Assembly (NCBI RefSeq): GCF_000002865.3 | Contig: NW_001865075.1 | Span: 191,811 to 241,798, forward strand | Direction of reading: 5' to 3' | DNA length: 49,988 bases | DNA from: Monosiga brevicollis MX1 | Taxonomy: Eukaryota; Opisthokonta; Choanoflagellata; Craspedida; Salpingoecidae | Shown here: positions 9,441 to 22,320 of the stretch, piece by piece | Numbering within the stretch: the stretch's first letter is position 1 | How the letters are laid out: each line of letters opens with the position of its first letter | Program-made: the position numbers and the translations under genes | The notes under the pieces: generated by a model | Told to the model about the DNA's origin: nothing | What the model saw: the letters and a program-made list of their open reading frames with translations, nothing else | Databases searched by the model: none

Positions 9441-12080
9441 TCATTCGCGGGACGCTTCGGAAGCGCGCCGGTGGATATCGGTGATGATCTCGTCCAAACG
9501 TTCCACAGCCTTGAGAACCTCTGCCTGCACACACGGCCGACAGATATGAAAAATCAGATTTCCTCCATAACGCTCTCAACTTTGAATCTCCCCCCATTCC
9601 ACCAAGGTCGACGAGGGGTTACACAGCCATCACCACCACCAACCTCGCTAGCTCCGATAGCGGCAGCCACGGTCACATAAGGAGAAGGGTAGTCATCCAC
9701 GTGTGCACCATATCCCGTAAACTGTAAGCCAGCAACCTTTTTTTCTGCGTGGCCCGACACCACCCTGTCAAACACCAGTCGCTGATGAGTTGCCCACCTC
9801 AAAAGTGCGCCGGTGTAAGCAAAGCCTTGCCACCGAGGTGCCCTCTTTTTGTGAGGATGTGGCAACATCGTACCGGGCCCCGGAAACGCGGCGCAAAAAG
9901 AGCTGCGAGCCGAGATAAGTGACATCAGTGCCACACGCGCGCAGAGCCGTCTGTACATGATCGAGTGACATGGCTGAGAGGAGAGAGAGAGGGGGAGAGC
10001 ATATGGTTGAGTAGGATGGCCTGCGAACATTGAGCAACGCTTCTGATGCTGGCTGCGGATACAGGCGCTGATTAGGTGAAGGTCAGAAGCGCACCGAAAG
10101 AAATGAGGTTGCCCTTGGCCAGGATTATTCGCTCGCCGTGCTTCGTCGCAAGTTGTTGCATGGCTGTTTGCAATGCTGTGAATGCAGCCTGGGTCGAGGC
10201 AATGGCAACACGGCAAGAGTAATTAAAGGTTGAGCAGACGTGGGGTCCAAACGAGCATGGCATCGTACTGTGCGTTCTTCCAAGAGCTTTTTAAAACCAG
10301 TTTGCCCCAGCGACAGAAGAGTTAGAAAGACATCAACAATAGGCCCGCTGCTAGCCCGCCCTGAGATACTCGCAAGCAGCAAGGGACATGGATCCACGAG
10401 CACAATCAGTACAGATCAACTCCAAAGAGGACAAGTAGCGGGTCAGCCGAGGCCTCTAAGAATCCGCTGGGACTGACCAGGATAGGTTTGGCTGAGTGCA
10501 GTTATGAGGGCTGGGGTGGAGCTGGCCACAATAGAGCCACCGACAGGCACCATAAGATTCTTGTCGGTACTCTGGACCACGAAATCCACGCGCCCAGCCC
10601 GTTGAGCTGTATCAGGCGGTGCAAATGGGCGCGCATGAGTTGAAGCATTCCGTGTGCGCAGGGTTCACTCCCAAAGCGGGACGAATTATCCACCTGTTTC
10701 TATCAAGTGTATGCATTTGGTTGACTGGAGGCCGTACGCATTATTGACAACGTGAGGCACTTGCAAGTCCTTGCAAACGGCACCCACCCCTGGCACGCTA
10801 GCACAAGACGCCCCGTTTCATGGACGCGGGTTGGCATGTAAGAAAGATATCTTGGTTGGCGCTGGGGTCTCGAAGAGTTTGGAGAGGGCGTTTCTTACTC
10901 ATCTGGACTGCGCGGGGCAAAGCAGGAAGTCGTGGTAACAACGCAGAGGATGGCATCGGGGCCGTGTTCCTCGATGGCTTGACGGATGGCAGTCACGTCG
11001 GTAGCCAGCTGGTCCCCACTGCGGCGCAACTCAATAATGATTGGTGTATATCCTGGGCATGCCGAGGAGGGGGATGAGAACCAGGTCAACCGCTGTTTAA
11101 CTTGACCATTGGGGAAAGACGAGCAGCCAACCGGCCGTGACGATGGCTTTGAGGCAAGTCTTTTGATCGATGCGGGACCAGACGACGTAGCTGAGGATAT
11201 GTACGAGGGACCACAAGAATTGAGATTAACAAGTGTGCATAGAAAATTGTCTGAGCCGGTTGGAAAGGACTGTGAGGGGAAGTCACGCACCGAGCGGAGG
11301 GGCGTCGGGGACGGAGGGTCAGCATGGCAAAGACCAGGGCCATGCCGGTGGCCACGGGCAAAAGAATGCACTGTTTGGTACTCCGGAGGCCTACGCACGA
11401 CATGTGGAGGGAGGAAGAAAGGGCACGAGCGGATTCGCGTGGCCATCAGGCAAGAGCATCGGGAGCTCGAGGAGAAGGAGGGAAGCCTTGGCGAGCAGCG
11501 AGGGCTAACCGACAACTCGGAGGAGTTGCAAGGTCATTTTCTCCGTGAGACGAGCGAGCAGAGAAGAACCAGCGGCCTTTGGCTGAATGGCTGCAATGTC
11601 ACCCGACCGCCCGATGCCATGACCGAGCCTGTACTCATGTCCGTGGTTATGGTCCAGGCAAGATGCAAGGTGAGCAACGAGGGGAAAGTCGGCTCGGGTG
11701 GGGTGTGCTGCACGCACCGAAAATGTCTTCGAGCAACAATGCCAGCGGCGATTCGTCCTTCACGTTCACCGAGACCTGTGCTACCCGGAAAATTGTTCGA
11801 ATCCATAATGGCAAGCTCGTGCATCAACAGTTCGATGGTCTCATCACTCCAGCCCTGCTCGGGCCATTGGTGCTAAAGCAACAAGCAGCCCCCCGCATCA
11901 GACAGGAGCAACCAACCCCACCAACCATAACAGATGCATCCATCACCGCCACAATCAGGCACCGACCTGAGTTAAGAGTGCACGAATCTGTCGAGTATGC
12001 GTCCGCCGGGCATCCAAGCCCGTTTGCAAGTACGTCTCGCCCAAGAGCGCCGCCGCCGCCGCCACTGCCGTCTCGTCCAT
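9441..12080 (-). CDS. SEPSECS: O-phosphoseryl-tRNA(Sec) selenium transferase (SepSecS)
   Basis: Thirteen exons on the minus strand join with matching phases: 12080-11967, 11872-11718, 11628-11510, 11390-11291, 11190-11132, 11052-10899, 10797-10694, 10606-10478, 10360-10269, 10188-10095, 9973-9874, 9764-9644 and 9524-9441. The product has 474 residues against about 501 in human. This PLP enzyme converts phosphoseryl-tRNA(Sec) to selenocysteinyl-tRNA(Sec) using selenophosphate. Landmarks are [116 protein letters not shown] and RRVSGAR. The Lys in STDKN is residue 284 in this model, the number of the PLP-binding lysine in human SEPSECS. The start ATG at 12080 precedes [15 protein letters not shown], which aligns with the usual N-terminus. 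The gene implies a working selenocysteine pathway. Confidence 0.96.
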
Positions 12081-13553
<1,473 letters not shown>

Positions 13554-14576
13554 ATGTCCAAAGTCAAGGTTGGTGCACGCGTCCACATCCCACTCACTTG
13601 CGCAAGTACCCCCGGCTCTCGTGCCATGGGGGCAGCACTCGGTTCAGCCATTTACATTTCCTGATTACACTGACCGTCGCGCTCTCACCCCCTCGCACCA
13701 TCGCCTGCTGCACTCACACACACAATCGCACATTCACGTCATCTAGGTGGCCGTGCGGTCGCGCCCACTCAACAAGCGCGGTTCGTACCTACAACTCTTC
13801 TGCTCTCCTCATCATCCCCGACCGCTAATTGTCATGGTGACGGTCATTCATCGTACCCAACACCCATCCCCGCGACAATGCATGCGTTGGCTTGTAGAGC
13901 TTAAACGAGCACACGAGGTCATTGTGGAGATGCGCGGTGGCACGCAAACCATCCTCACCAAACCCAACGACGGCACAACCAAGGTCGGTTCGGACTCTGC
14001 ACCCGAGTGCAGAGTCAACCCTTCACAAGCTCACCCCACACTTGGGCGCGTGTACGCCCAATAGATCTTCAACTTTGACCACAGCTTCTGGAGCTCCAAT
14101 CTTGGCGATGACCATTATGCCGACCAAGCCCACGTCTTTGAGTCCCTGGGCAGTGATGTTTTGACCAATATTTTTGATGGCTACAACGTTCGTTCTTGCT
14201 ACCACTTGGCTCTTTCTCTTTAACTTACTTGCCTTAGTCACCTGCTCCGTCCCTCACCCTCGGGTCATCTCGTGCTGCCGTGCACGCGCTTTAGGCTTGC
14301 ATCTTTGCTTACGGCCAGACTGGTGCGCCTACCTTTGCATCGTGTAGCAGCAGCCCGGCAGTGTCAGTGCATGTACGCACCTGATCTTCCTCATGCCTGC
14401 CCGTGTGTACACGTGCTCTAGGCTCTGGCAAGACGTTCACCATGATGGGCAACCAAGACGACCACAGTGACCTGGGCATCATCCCTCGACTTTGCAATGC
14501 CATCTTTGAGCGGTCTGTCCTCTGTGCCCTCTCTCTGAACCAATACAATCTGAACACTTTCTGTCTGTCTTTCTTC

Positions 14577-14611
<35 letters not shown>

Positions 14612-17600
14612 GCTTTCTTGCTTTCTTGCTTTCTTGCTTTCTTTCTTTCTCTTTCTTTCTTGCTTTCGTTCCTGTTCCTTCTGGTTTTGACTGATGATAT
14701 CCGCGACCCTTTGCACCAAGAAGTTTTATGCGCCACCCCTCTTGCTGTCTCACAACTGACTCAATCATCCTGGCATGCTCTACAGTGTGGATGGCAACGA
14801 AAATCCCGACCTCAAGTTCAAGGTGGAAGTGAGCTACATGGAAATTTATAACGAAAAGGTATGTCGCAAGCCACCAATTTCCGTGTTTACACAGCTTCTT
14901 GCTCGTTTTCCGCTCATCGTGTGCGTGCTGCCCTGTGCAACCAGGTCCAAGATTTGTTAAATCCACGCAAAGGCTCAAACATGCGCGTCCGCGAGCACAA
15001 AGCCCTTGGACCTTACGTCGAGGGGTACGGCCGCGGTTCTGCAACTCCACGAATGCTCGGTGACCCGGTTCTGACCTGACATGAAACCATGTCTTGTTTG
15101 GGCGACAGATTGTCCAAGCTCGCGGTCAAAGGCTTTGACGCCATCAAGACTTTAATGGAAGAAGGCAACAAAGTAAGCCATGCAGCTTGGTACCCACCTC
15201 AATTGTCTTACTGTGGACGAGCCAGACAACTACTCACCTTTTTCCTTCTTTGCTACAAATGATTCAGCTGCGCCATACAGCAGCCACGGAGATGAACGAC
15301 AAAAGCAGTCGTTCCCATGCTGTATTCACCCTGACAGTGACACAGGCCCACTACTTTGCCGCCACTAAATCCACTGGTGAAAAGGTTCGCCCCAATCGCC
15401 CGCCATGTGACTGACTGCGAGGCTTTTCGGCAAAATTTTGACCATTGCAAATTCCCTCTCGCGCAGGTTTCGAGGGTGGCGCTCGTTGATCTTGCAGGCA
15501 GCGAGCGAACCTCCAAGACCGGTGCTTCGGGCATGCGGCTCCAAGAAGGCTCCAACATCAACAAGTCCTTGACCACGCTTGGCCTGGTCATCTCTGCACT
15601 GGCCGAAAACGGTGGGCACCACCATGCTTGACGGCTTGGAACCTATATTCAACAGACACTCATGGGGTGCCTCGCCGTCGCAATACATCCTGGAACATGT
15701 GCTTAGGCAAGGGCAAGCACAAGTTTGTGCCGTACCGTGACTCAACCTTGACCTGGCTTCTCAAGGTAAGGTGGCCATCTCCAAAGCCAAAGTGGCAAAT
15801 CACTGGTTGCTCATTCTCATCTGCACCACTGGGGTTGCTCGCCAGGATTCGATCGGAGGCAACTCCAAAACGGTCATGGTGGCAGCCATCAGCCCTGCCT
15901 CGGACAACTATGAGGAAACCCTCTCAACTTTGCGTTATGCCGATCGTGCCAAACGCATCGTCAATAATGCCATTGTCAACGAGGTTCGTGGCCATTTGAC
16001 CTTTTTTTTTTTCTTCTTCTTTTCAATTCCCCACCCCTCCTTCTTGTTGTTGTTGTTTATTGTTATTGTTGTTATTGTTGTTCGGTGTTCCATGCGCTGG
16101 TTTTCTCGAGCCATGTGCGCCATTCTGATGCTTGATCACGCTTCTCGGTCGGTCACAGGACCCCAACGCCAAGGTTATCCGCGAACTTCAAGAGGAGCTC
16201 GAGCGCCTTCGCTCAGAGGTAGCTCATGGAGGTAGTGGCGGCGACACCGAGGAGCTGCAGCACATGCGTGATCGCCTCACGGAGACCGAGAGTCTTATGA
16301 AAGAGATGGAGCTTACTTGGGAAGAAAAACTCAAGCAAACCGAACAGATCTTGTTGGAGAAACAAAAAGTAAGTCTTGCGCTCCTCAAAAGATTGATCCC
16401 ATGCGGCGTCCGCTATTGGACCCATGGCCAACGCGCAAGTTGATGCCCTTGCTTGTTCGCAGGCGCTGGATGAGCATGGTGCAAGTGTAGCCTCTGGCAA
16501 CCGTGCCCTACGTGTCGAATCCAAACTGCCACATTTCATCTGCCTGAGTTCATCGGACGACAGCTCGGCCGTTACAATTTACACCTTCAAGGTAAATCGA
16601 CGACACAAGTTTGCGTTTATGCTGCGCAGATGGCGCTTCCAGTCCAACCGGCTGGCGCGCCTCCATGCTGCCTCTACTCTTCTTTCTCTTTTCTCTCTCT
16701 TCTGGCCCAACTTCCGTGCGTTCTTTTGTCTCTTTCTGATGTGCCTGGCTACTCCTCTTGGCATGCCATTCTCCCAATTGCTAGGAGGGCATCACCCGCA
16801 TTGGCAACCCCAATGATCCCTTGGTTGAGGACGACATACCGGAGCAGGACATTATGCTTGACGGCGAAGGCGCTGAGGCAGAGCATGCGATTGTGGAGTT
16901 CAACCTTGAGCTTGATGCCGAAGCCAATTGCCTTGTGGAGATGGTTCGCCTCCACCCCATTGGCGAGCTCTGCTTGGTAAACGGTGAAGACATGGAGGAC
17001 TCGATGCGTCTGCGCCATGGTGACCTGATTCAATTGGGCGAGGAGAACCTTTTCCGGTTCAATCACCCCACCGAGGCCCGCCGTTTGAAAAAGCACAAAG
17101 GCAAGGGTCGCAAGGCCCACAGCGTCGTCAAGGTTCGTGTCGTCACAGCTATTAGGGGCTATTTTCATTGATTTTTTTTGTGTTTATTATGATGATTCTT
17201 CTTATCATGATTACTCCTCCCCTTGTAATTTTTTCATCTTTCTTCGTTTCTTCCCTTCCTCGCAATACTGCGAATGCCTTGCTTATGGGCATGGTGCTTG
17301 ACTGACGATAGATGATGGCACGGAAGCACGACAAGCTCAGTCCCGAGCAGATTGAAACAATGCGGAGCCAGCTGGATGCTGAGAAGCAAGCAGAAATTGC
17401 CCGATTGCAGGCCTTGCGAGAGGCTGCAGAGCAGGAGGCACGCGAGGAGATGGAGCGCAAAGCGGCCGAGACAGAGCGCCTCAAGCAAGAAATGGAGCAA
17501 ATGCGTTTGCAGTACGAGAAGCAAATGCAGGAGCAGATGGCAGCTGAACGTGAGCGACAGGAACGCGAACGTCACAACCAGGCTAAGAAGGCTGAGGCCG

Positions 17601-20409
17601 ATCAGCGCGAGCGCGAGCTGGACCGTGAGCGTATTCAAGCAGAGATGGAAGCACGCCTTCGCGAGCGCGAAGAGGAAATGCGGGCCAAGCTCAAAGCCGA
17701 GCTGGCAGACACGGCCACCGAGAAGCATCAGGCGCAGGAGCACGTGCGGCAAGCAGAACAGGCCATGCGTGAGCGTGAGGCACAGTTGGCCAAGTTGACA
17801 TCACAACTGAAGCAGATGGAAACTGAGACGGCACAGGAGCGTGAGCTACGCGAGCAGCGTCACCAAGTGGAGCTGGCCGAGCGTGCCGCTGAGCAAGAAC
17901 GTCAGCTGCGTGCTGAACTAGAATCTCGCGAGCAAGAACATGAGCGAGAATTGCAGGCGGAGCTAGCTCGACGTGAAGAAGAGAACCGTCAACAGCTTCA
18001 GGCCACGCTTGAAGCGCATGAGGCCAACATGCGCAAGGTACAGGAGGAAGAGGCGCGTCTTCGGGAGGAGGCCTTGCTCCAAATGCAAGCCAATGACGCA
18101 GCCACCAAGGAGAAGCTGCGCCAGCTCGAGGAGGAGAGCTTGCGGCGCGAAGAGGAGCAGCGAGAAGCTTCAGAGCGGGAGGTTGCACGCATGCGAGCAG
18201 AAATGTCAGAGCGCACATCGCGGTTTGAAGAGGAACAGCGCCGGCGTCGTCATGCTGAAGAAGAAGCTGAGCACACGCGGCGCCTGCGGGAGATCGAGGC
18301 GGCCAATGAGCGCAAAATGTACGAGGAAGAGATGAAGCAAAAGGTGCGTTTGTTGGTTTGAGAACTTTGGGTCCTGGGCTGTGTCTCGTGACTCGCAACT
18401 TCTTCTGGCACGCGATCGCATTTTTGGCTCCTGATGTTGTTGTGGCTGGCAATGCGACGGATGAAATCTAGGAAATGCAACAACGGCGCAACATGCAGGC
18501 CAAGGATCGGTGGTTGAACCGGCAGCAGCTTGAGGCCGAGGTCCGAATGCAAGAGCAGGCCATGGCGGAGGAGAAGTTGCAGGCTGAACTGGCACGGAAA
18601 GAGCTGTCCAAGGCCAACATCAAGCATGATCATGCACGTCGGCAGTCTCTCATGTACCGTGAGGGTTCGTCGCAGCCTTCGGACACGGAGGATGATGACG
18701 GTGCCGGCGTGCGCACGCTTGATCAGCAGTTGCAGGAACTTTTGCAGCTAGCCAACGCGGATGCCACAATCATGGAAGAGGAGAATGAAGAGGATGAAGA
18801 AGGCGAGGATGGTGATGAGGGCGACTACCACGAGGAGGATGAAGACGAGGATGAGGATGAGGATGAGGATGAGGATGCGAATGTCGATGGCGACGAAGAC
18901 GAAGATGAGGACGAGGACGAGGACGAGGACGAGGAAGAACAGGAATCGCCGAGCAGCGGAAAGGCTGTTTTTGCGGATGCCGAGCCTGAGTCGCCGCTTC
19001 AGTCGGTGGTTGAGCGACCAGCTCACCCTTTTTTGGACCTCATGGATGAGGCCAAGCCGATTAAAAAGGAACGCCTGCCGACTGAGTCGGATGACGGTGA
19101 TGATGAAGAGGCCGAAGAGGACGAGGAAGAGGACGAGATTATTGACCTTATGTCGGGTCGTTCCTCAACGGTGCGCATCAACCGATCTGACTCGGATGGT
19201 TCGATGAATAATCCCTTTTTTACCATGGACACGACTTCTCCGTCGAATACCGCGCGCAGTCGTCCGAAAGCCAGCAGTTTTACGGCGGGTTCGGATGATT
19301 TCAACCCCTTTGCCAACATGGGTCCCGTTTCCACGGGAAGGGCGTCATCTGGGAAAGTCAGCCCGGCCTCGGCCCCGGCCCGCTCGAGTCGGACAGTACC
19401 ACCTCGTGGATCCAGCGACGTCGCGGCAGGTCAGAGCCAGGATGCCATGCGTGAGCAAGAGCGAGATCGTAAGGCGCGACAGATGGCTAAGTTGCGTCAG
19501 CAACAAGAGCAACAGCGGAAAAAGCAGGCCGTGGGCAACGGAGCACCAAACGTGCCTTCTGGGCCGAGCCGAGCCGATAAGTACCGCGTTGATCTGACCC
19601 CGCAGACTCGGAGCAACGTGGACCTGCAGCAAAACCAAGCTGCTGTCCGCCAAGCGCGCCGACCTACGCAGAGCATCGCAGACGCCAAAGCCCGTGCTGC
19701 GGCCCGCAGTACGTTTTTGTTTTCTTTCTTTCTTTCTTTCTTTTTTTTTTTTTTTTTTAGCCATTCAGCAGAGTGAAAATGCTCGCTGGAACAACAATCT
19801 TTCTTTGATCTTTCTTGTCTCCTTGTACCCGTGACCAACAAACGCATTTCCTCTCACATGAGCTGTTGATGATGATGGCAGATGTAAAAGCGGCTGCGAA
19901 CGGCAAGGCCGGCCGCGCACCCTCGGTCACCAGTAGTACTGGCAGCGTGTCGCACGATGACTCGGTACGTGCCAACATGAGCGTTGGCATGCGAAAGATT
20001 ATGGAGGCCCAACAGGAACTTCGTCTGGTACGTTACCCAAACCTGCACGGGGTGTTTACTCAATGCACTGCTGAGAACTGCTCTCTCTTTCTCTTTATCT
20101 CTTTATCTCTCTCTCTCTCTCTCTCTCATTATCTCTCTTCCTTCCTTCTCATCCAAATGACTTTATGCGCTGCAGGCCAAGGATCGTAGCGCACAGCGTG
20201 CAGCTTCCAGCAAGAAAGAGTCACGCAACTCAGATGGGGTGGGTCTATGGCATCATTTCGTTCAGGGTGTGCTGAGTTGAACGCTCACGCTCGTTGCTGA
20301 TCGTCTGGGTTTGGGGTGTGTGCAGAAACGAAGCGGATCACGCTGGAATTTGTTCAAATCCAAGCATGCTCCGCTCGAAGGCGATGCGGCTGAGAATAGC
20401 ACGGCCTAG
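13554..20409 (+). CDS. Kinesin-3 family motor with FHA domain and long acidic coiled-coil tail
   Basis: Twenty-one exons join in phase: 13554-13568, 13747-13780, 13898-13983, 14065-14187, 14295-14322, 14422-14512, 14786-14858, 14945-15024, 15109-15172, 15268-15384, 15467-15611, 15707-15765, 15846-15983, 16159-16368, 16463-16591, 16785-17132, 17312-18343, 18472-19708, 19882-20027, 20176-20238 and 20326-20409. The product has about 1433 residues. The motor (about 1-350) has P-loop GQTGSGKT, switch I NDKSSRSH, switch [12 protein letters not shown] and [11 protein letters not shown]. Loop 12 is short (GKGKHK), with fewer lysines than the KIF1A K-loop. A neck coil follows, then an FHA domain (about 465-580) ending in FRFNHP, typical of kinesin-3. 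Residues 581-924 are charged coiled coil. The next exon has a long Glu/Asp run (18770-18940) and a serine-rich part. The end, around [10 protein letters not shown], shows no PH or PX domain. The motor should carry cargo to microtubule plus ends. Confidence 0.95.
14569..14666. repeat. (TTTC)n tetranucleotide repeat in a kinesin intron
   Basis: TTTC units with interspersed TTGC units fill much of the intron between 14512 and 14786. Confidence 0.95.
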
Positions 20410-21043
20410 GTCAAGATAGCTCGCCTATTCTGTTTTTTTTACCAATGGCTTTCCTCTCTTCTCGTTCTCTTTTTCTTTTTTCCATTCCTTTTTCTCTCCC
20501 TTTCCTTTTGCGCTCTATTTTGCCGTTTGAGCTTGAGAGCTTGTGGTTGAGGTTGTCGAGTCTGTGTGGGTCCGAGCGCCACTTGACTGCCGCTCTGGCT
20601 CTATCCCTCAATCACTTCTATCTAGTCTTTATGTGTCTTTTTTGAATTTCTTTCAGTCCTCCCCCCCCCACACACACACACTTTTTTTTTTTTTTTGCTT
20701 TGATTTGAACATTAATTGTGCTTCTCGTTCAGCCACCTCGCACCGATGGGCGCAGATTGTTTGTGTCTGCTCACCAGATTGCGCGTGGGCTGACCATTGT
20801 ACTGGCAGTTGCTGTCAAGCGTTCCCTCATTTTCCCGTTGTGTGAGTTTGCGTGTCGTCCCGGGGTGGCTGATTTCCCGTGAACACATGGATGCGTAGGC
20901 CCATGGTCGTGTGTTTGCCATTCCAATTAGGCTTTTTCTCTTTCATTTCAGCAGTTGTTGTTTTTCTCTCACTCGAATAGATTTCCAAAGTCTTGCTCCT
21001 TCTCCGTGTTTTTCCCACCGAGCCAGCCCCCACACCACCATCG

Positions 21044-21045
21044 TC

Positions 21046-21140
<95 letters not shown>

Positions 21141-21174
21141 ACACACACACACACTCACACACTCACACACACAC
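21044..21174. repeat. Compound (CA)n(CT)n(CA)n microsatellite
   Basis: (CA)n runs to about 21093, (CT)n from about 21094 to 21136, then interrupted CA repeats follow. Confidence 0.97.
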
Positions 21175-21507
21175 GCGCGGTCATTGATCTGCCACTACCC
21201 ATGCGAGCCCTCGCGCTGAACCGGCACCTCAAGGAGCCCGGAACCACAACGAGTCGGCCTGAGCATAATCTGACAATCCCACCTCACATCACATGCACAC
21301 TCAGCACGAGCGCGAGTGAGCGAGCGAGTGAGCCAGCACGTCGACCACTCGCTGACCTAAAGGCATCAAAAGACTTGGTTGCTCGAATATAATCAGGTGG
21401 GATGGCTCGTCGACTTGTGCCCTCCCTCCTGCTTCCCTTTGATTAACATGCCCGTATTGGAATTTCCTACGCTGTCTACTGTTGTTTTTGTACGTTTGCA
21501 ACAATTC

Positions 21508-21635
<128 letters not shown>

Positions 21636-22320
21636 TTTTCGCGGGAAGCAGACCGATCAAACGGCAGCCCCGGTGAGTGATGAGAGCCAGTGACAGCAAC
21701 GAGGTGGAGCAACACAAATCAGCAAACGCTCTACACACACGGTCAACGGCACCGAAAGATGCCACCACCACCCCCCACGAGATCAGGGCTCCATTCAGCA
21801 CGACCCCACCACTGCACTGTGCGCTTCTCTTTGTTGTCGCTTACACCCGCGTCTCGATATATAACTGATCAACTGCTGCTTCCCGCTTCCTCCCCCCTGG
21901 CCGTCCTCCTCCTCCTCCTCCTCCTCCTCTTGCTCGTCCTTGTCCTTCTCCTCTTTGCCTGCATCTACCGGTCATGTGCCCCTGCCCCTTGCTCTCCCCA
22001 CCGTTCGTGCCTTGCTCATCAAATCGATCCCTTGTGCGCCGGCTGGACTCGTGTGTAACACAGGCGACCGGACCCCTTCTCGTGCCTGCCAAGACACGCA
22101 ACACTGCGCCGCCGTTGCACTAGACGACGTGCATTCTTACACCTTTCCTCTTCCCTTTGCCCCCTACACACACGCGCGCCTTTTCTTGAACACGACCTTG
22201 GAGCCCCCGCCGGCGCGTTGCGTGGGTTGCTTTGTCGCCTCCTCGCTCGGTGGCGAGCCGAAAAGGCTCTCAGCCTTGTAGCTTCAGTATCAGGCTCCTC
22301 GGCAAACCCCACTTGACATC

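Noticed and set aside
11109-11876. 255-residue plus-strand reading frame
   Set aside because: It overlaps five SEPSECS exons on the other strand, each of which matches the family and closes in phase.
14309-15050. Long Lys/Arg-rich minus-strand frames
   Set aside because: Produced by the (TTTC)n repeat in a kinesin intron and by antisense reading of kinesin exons.
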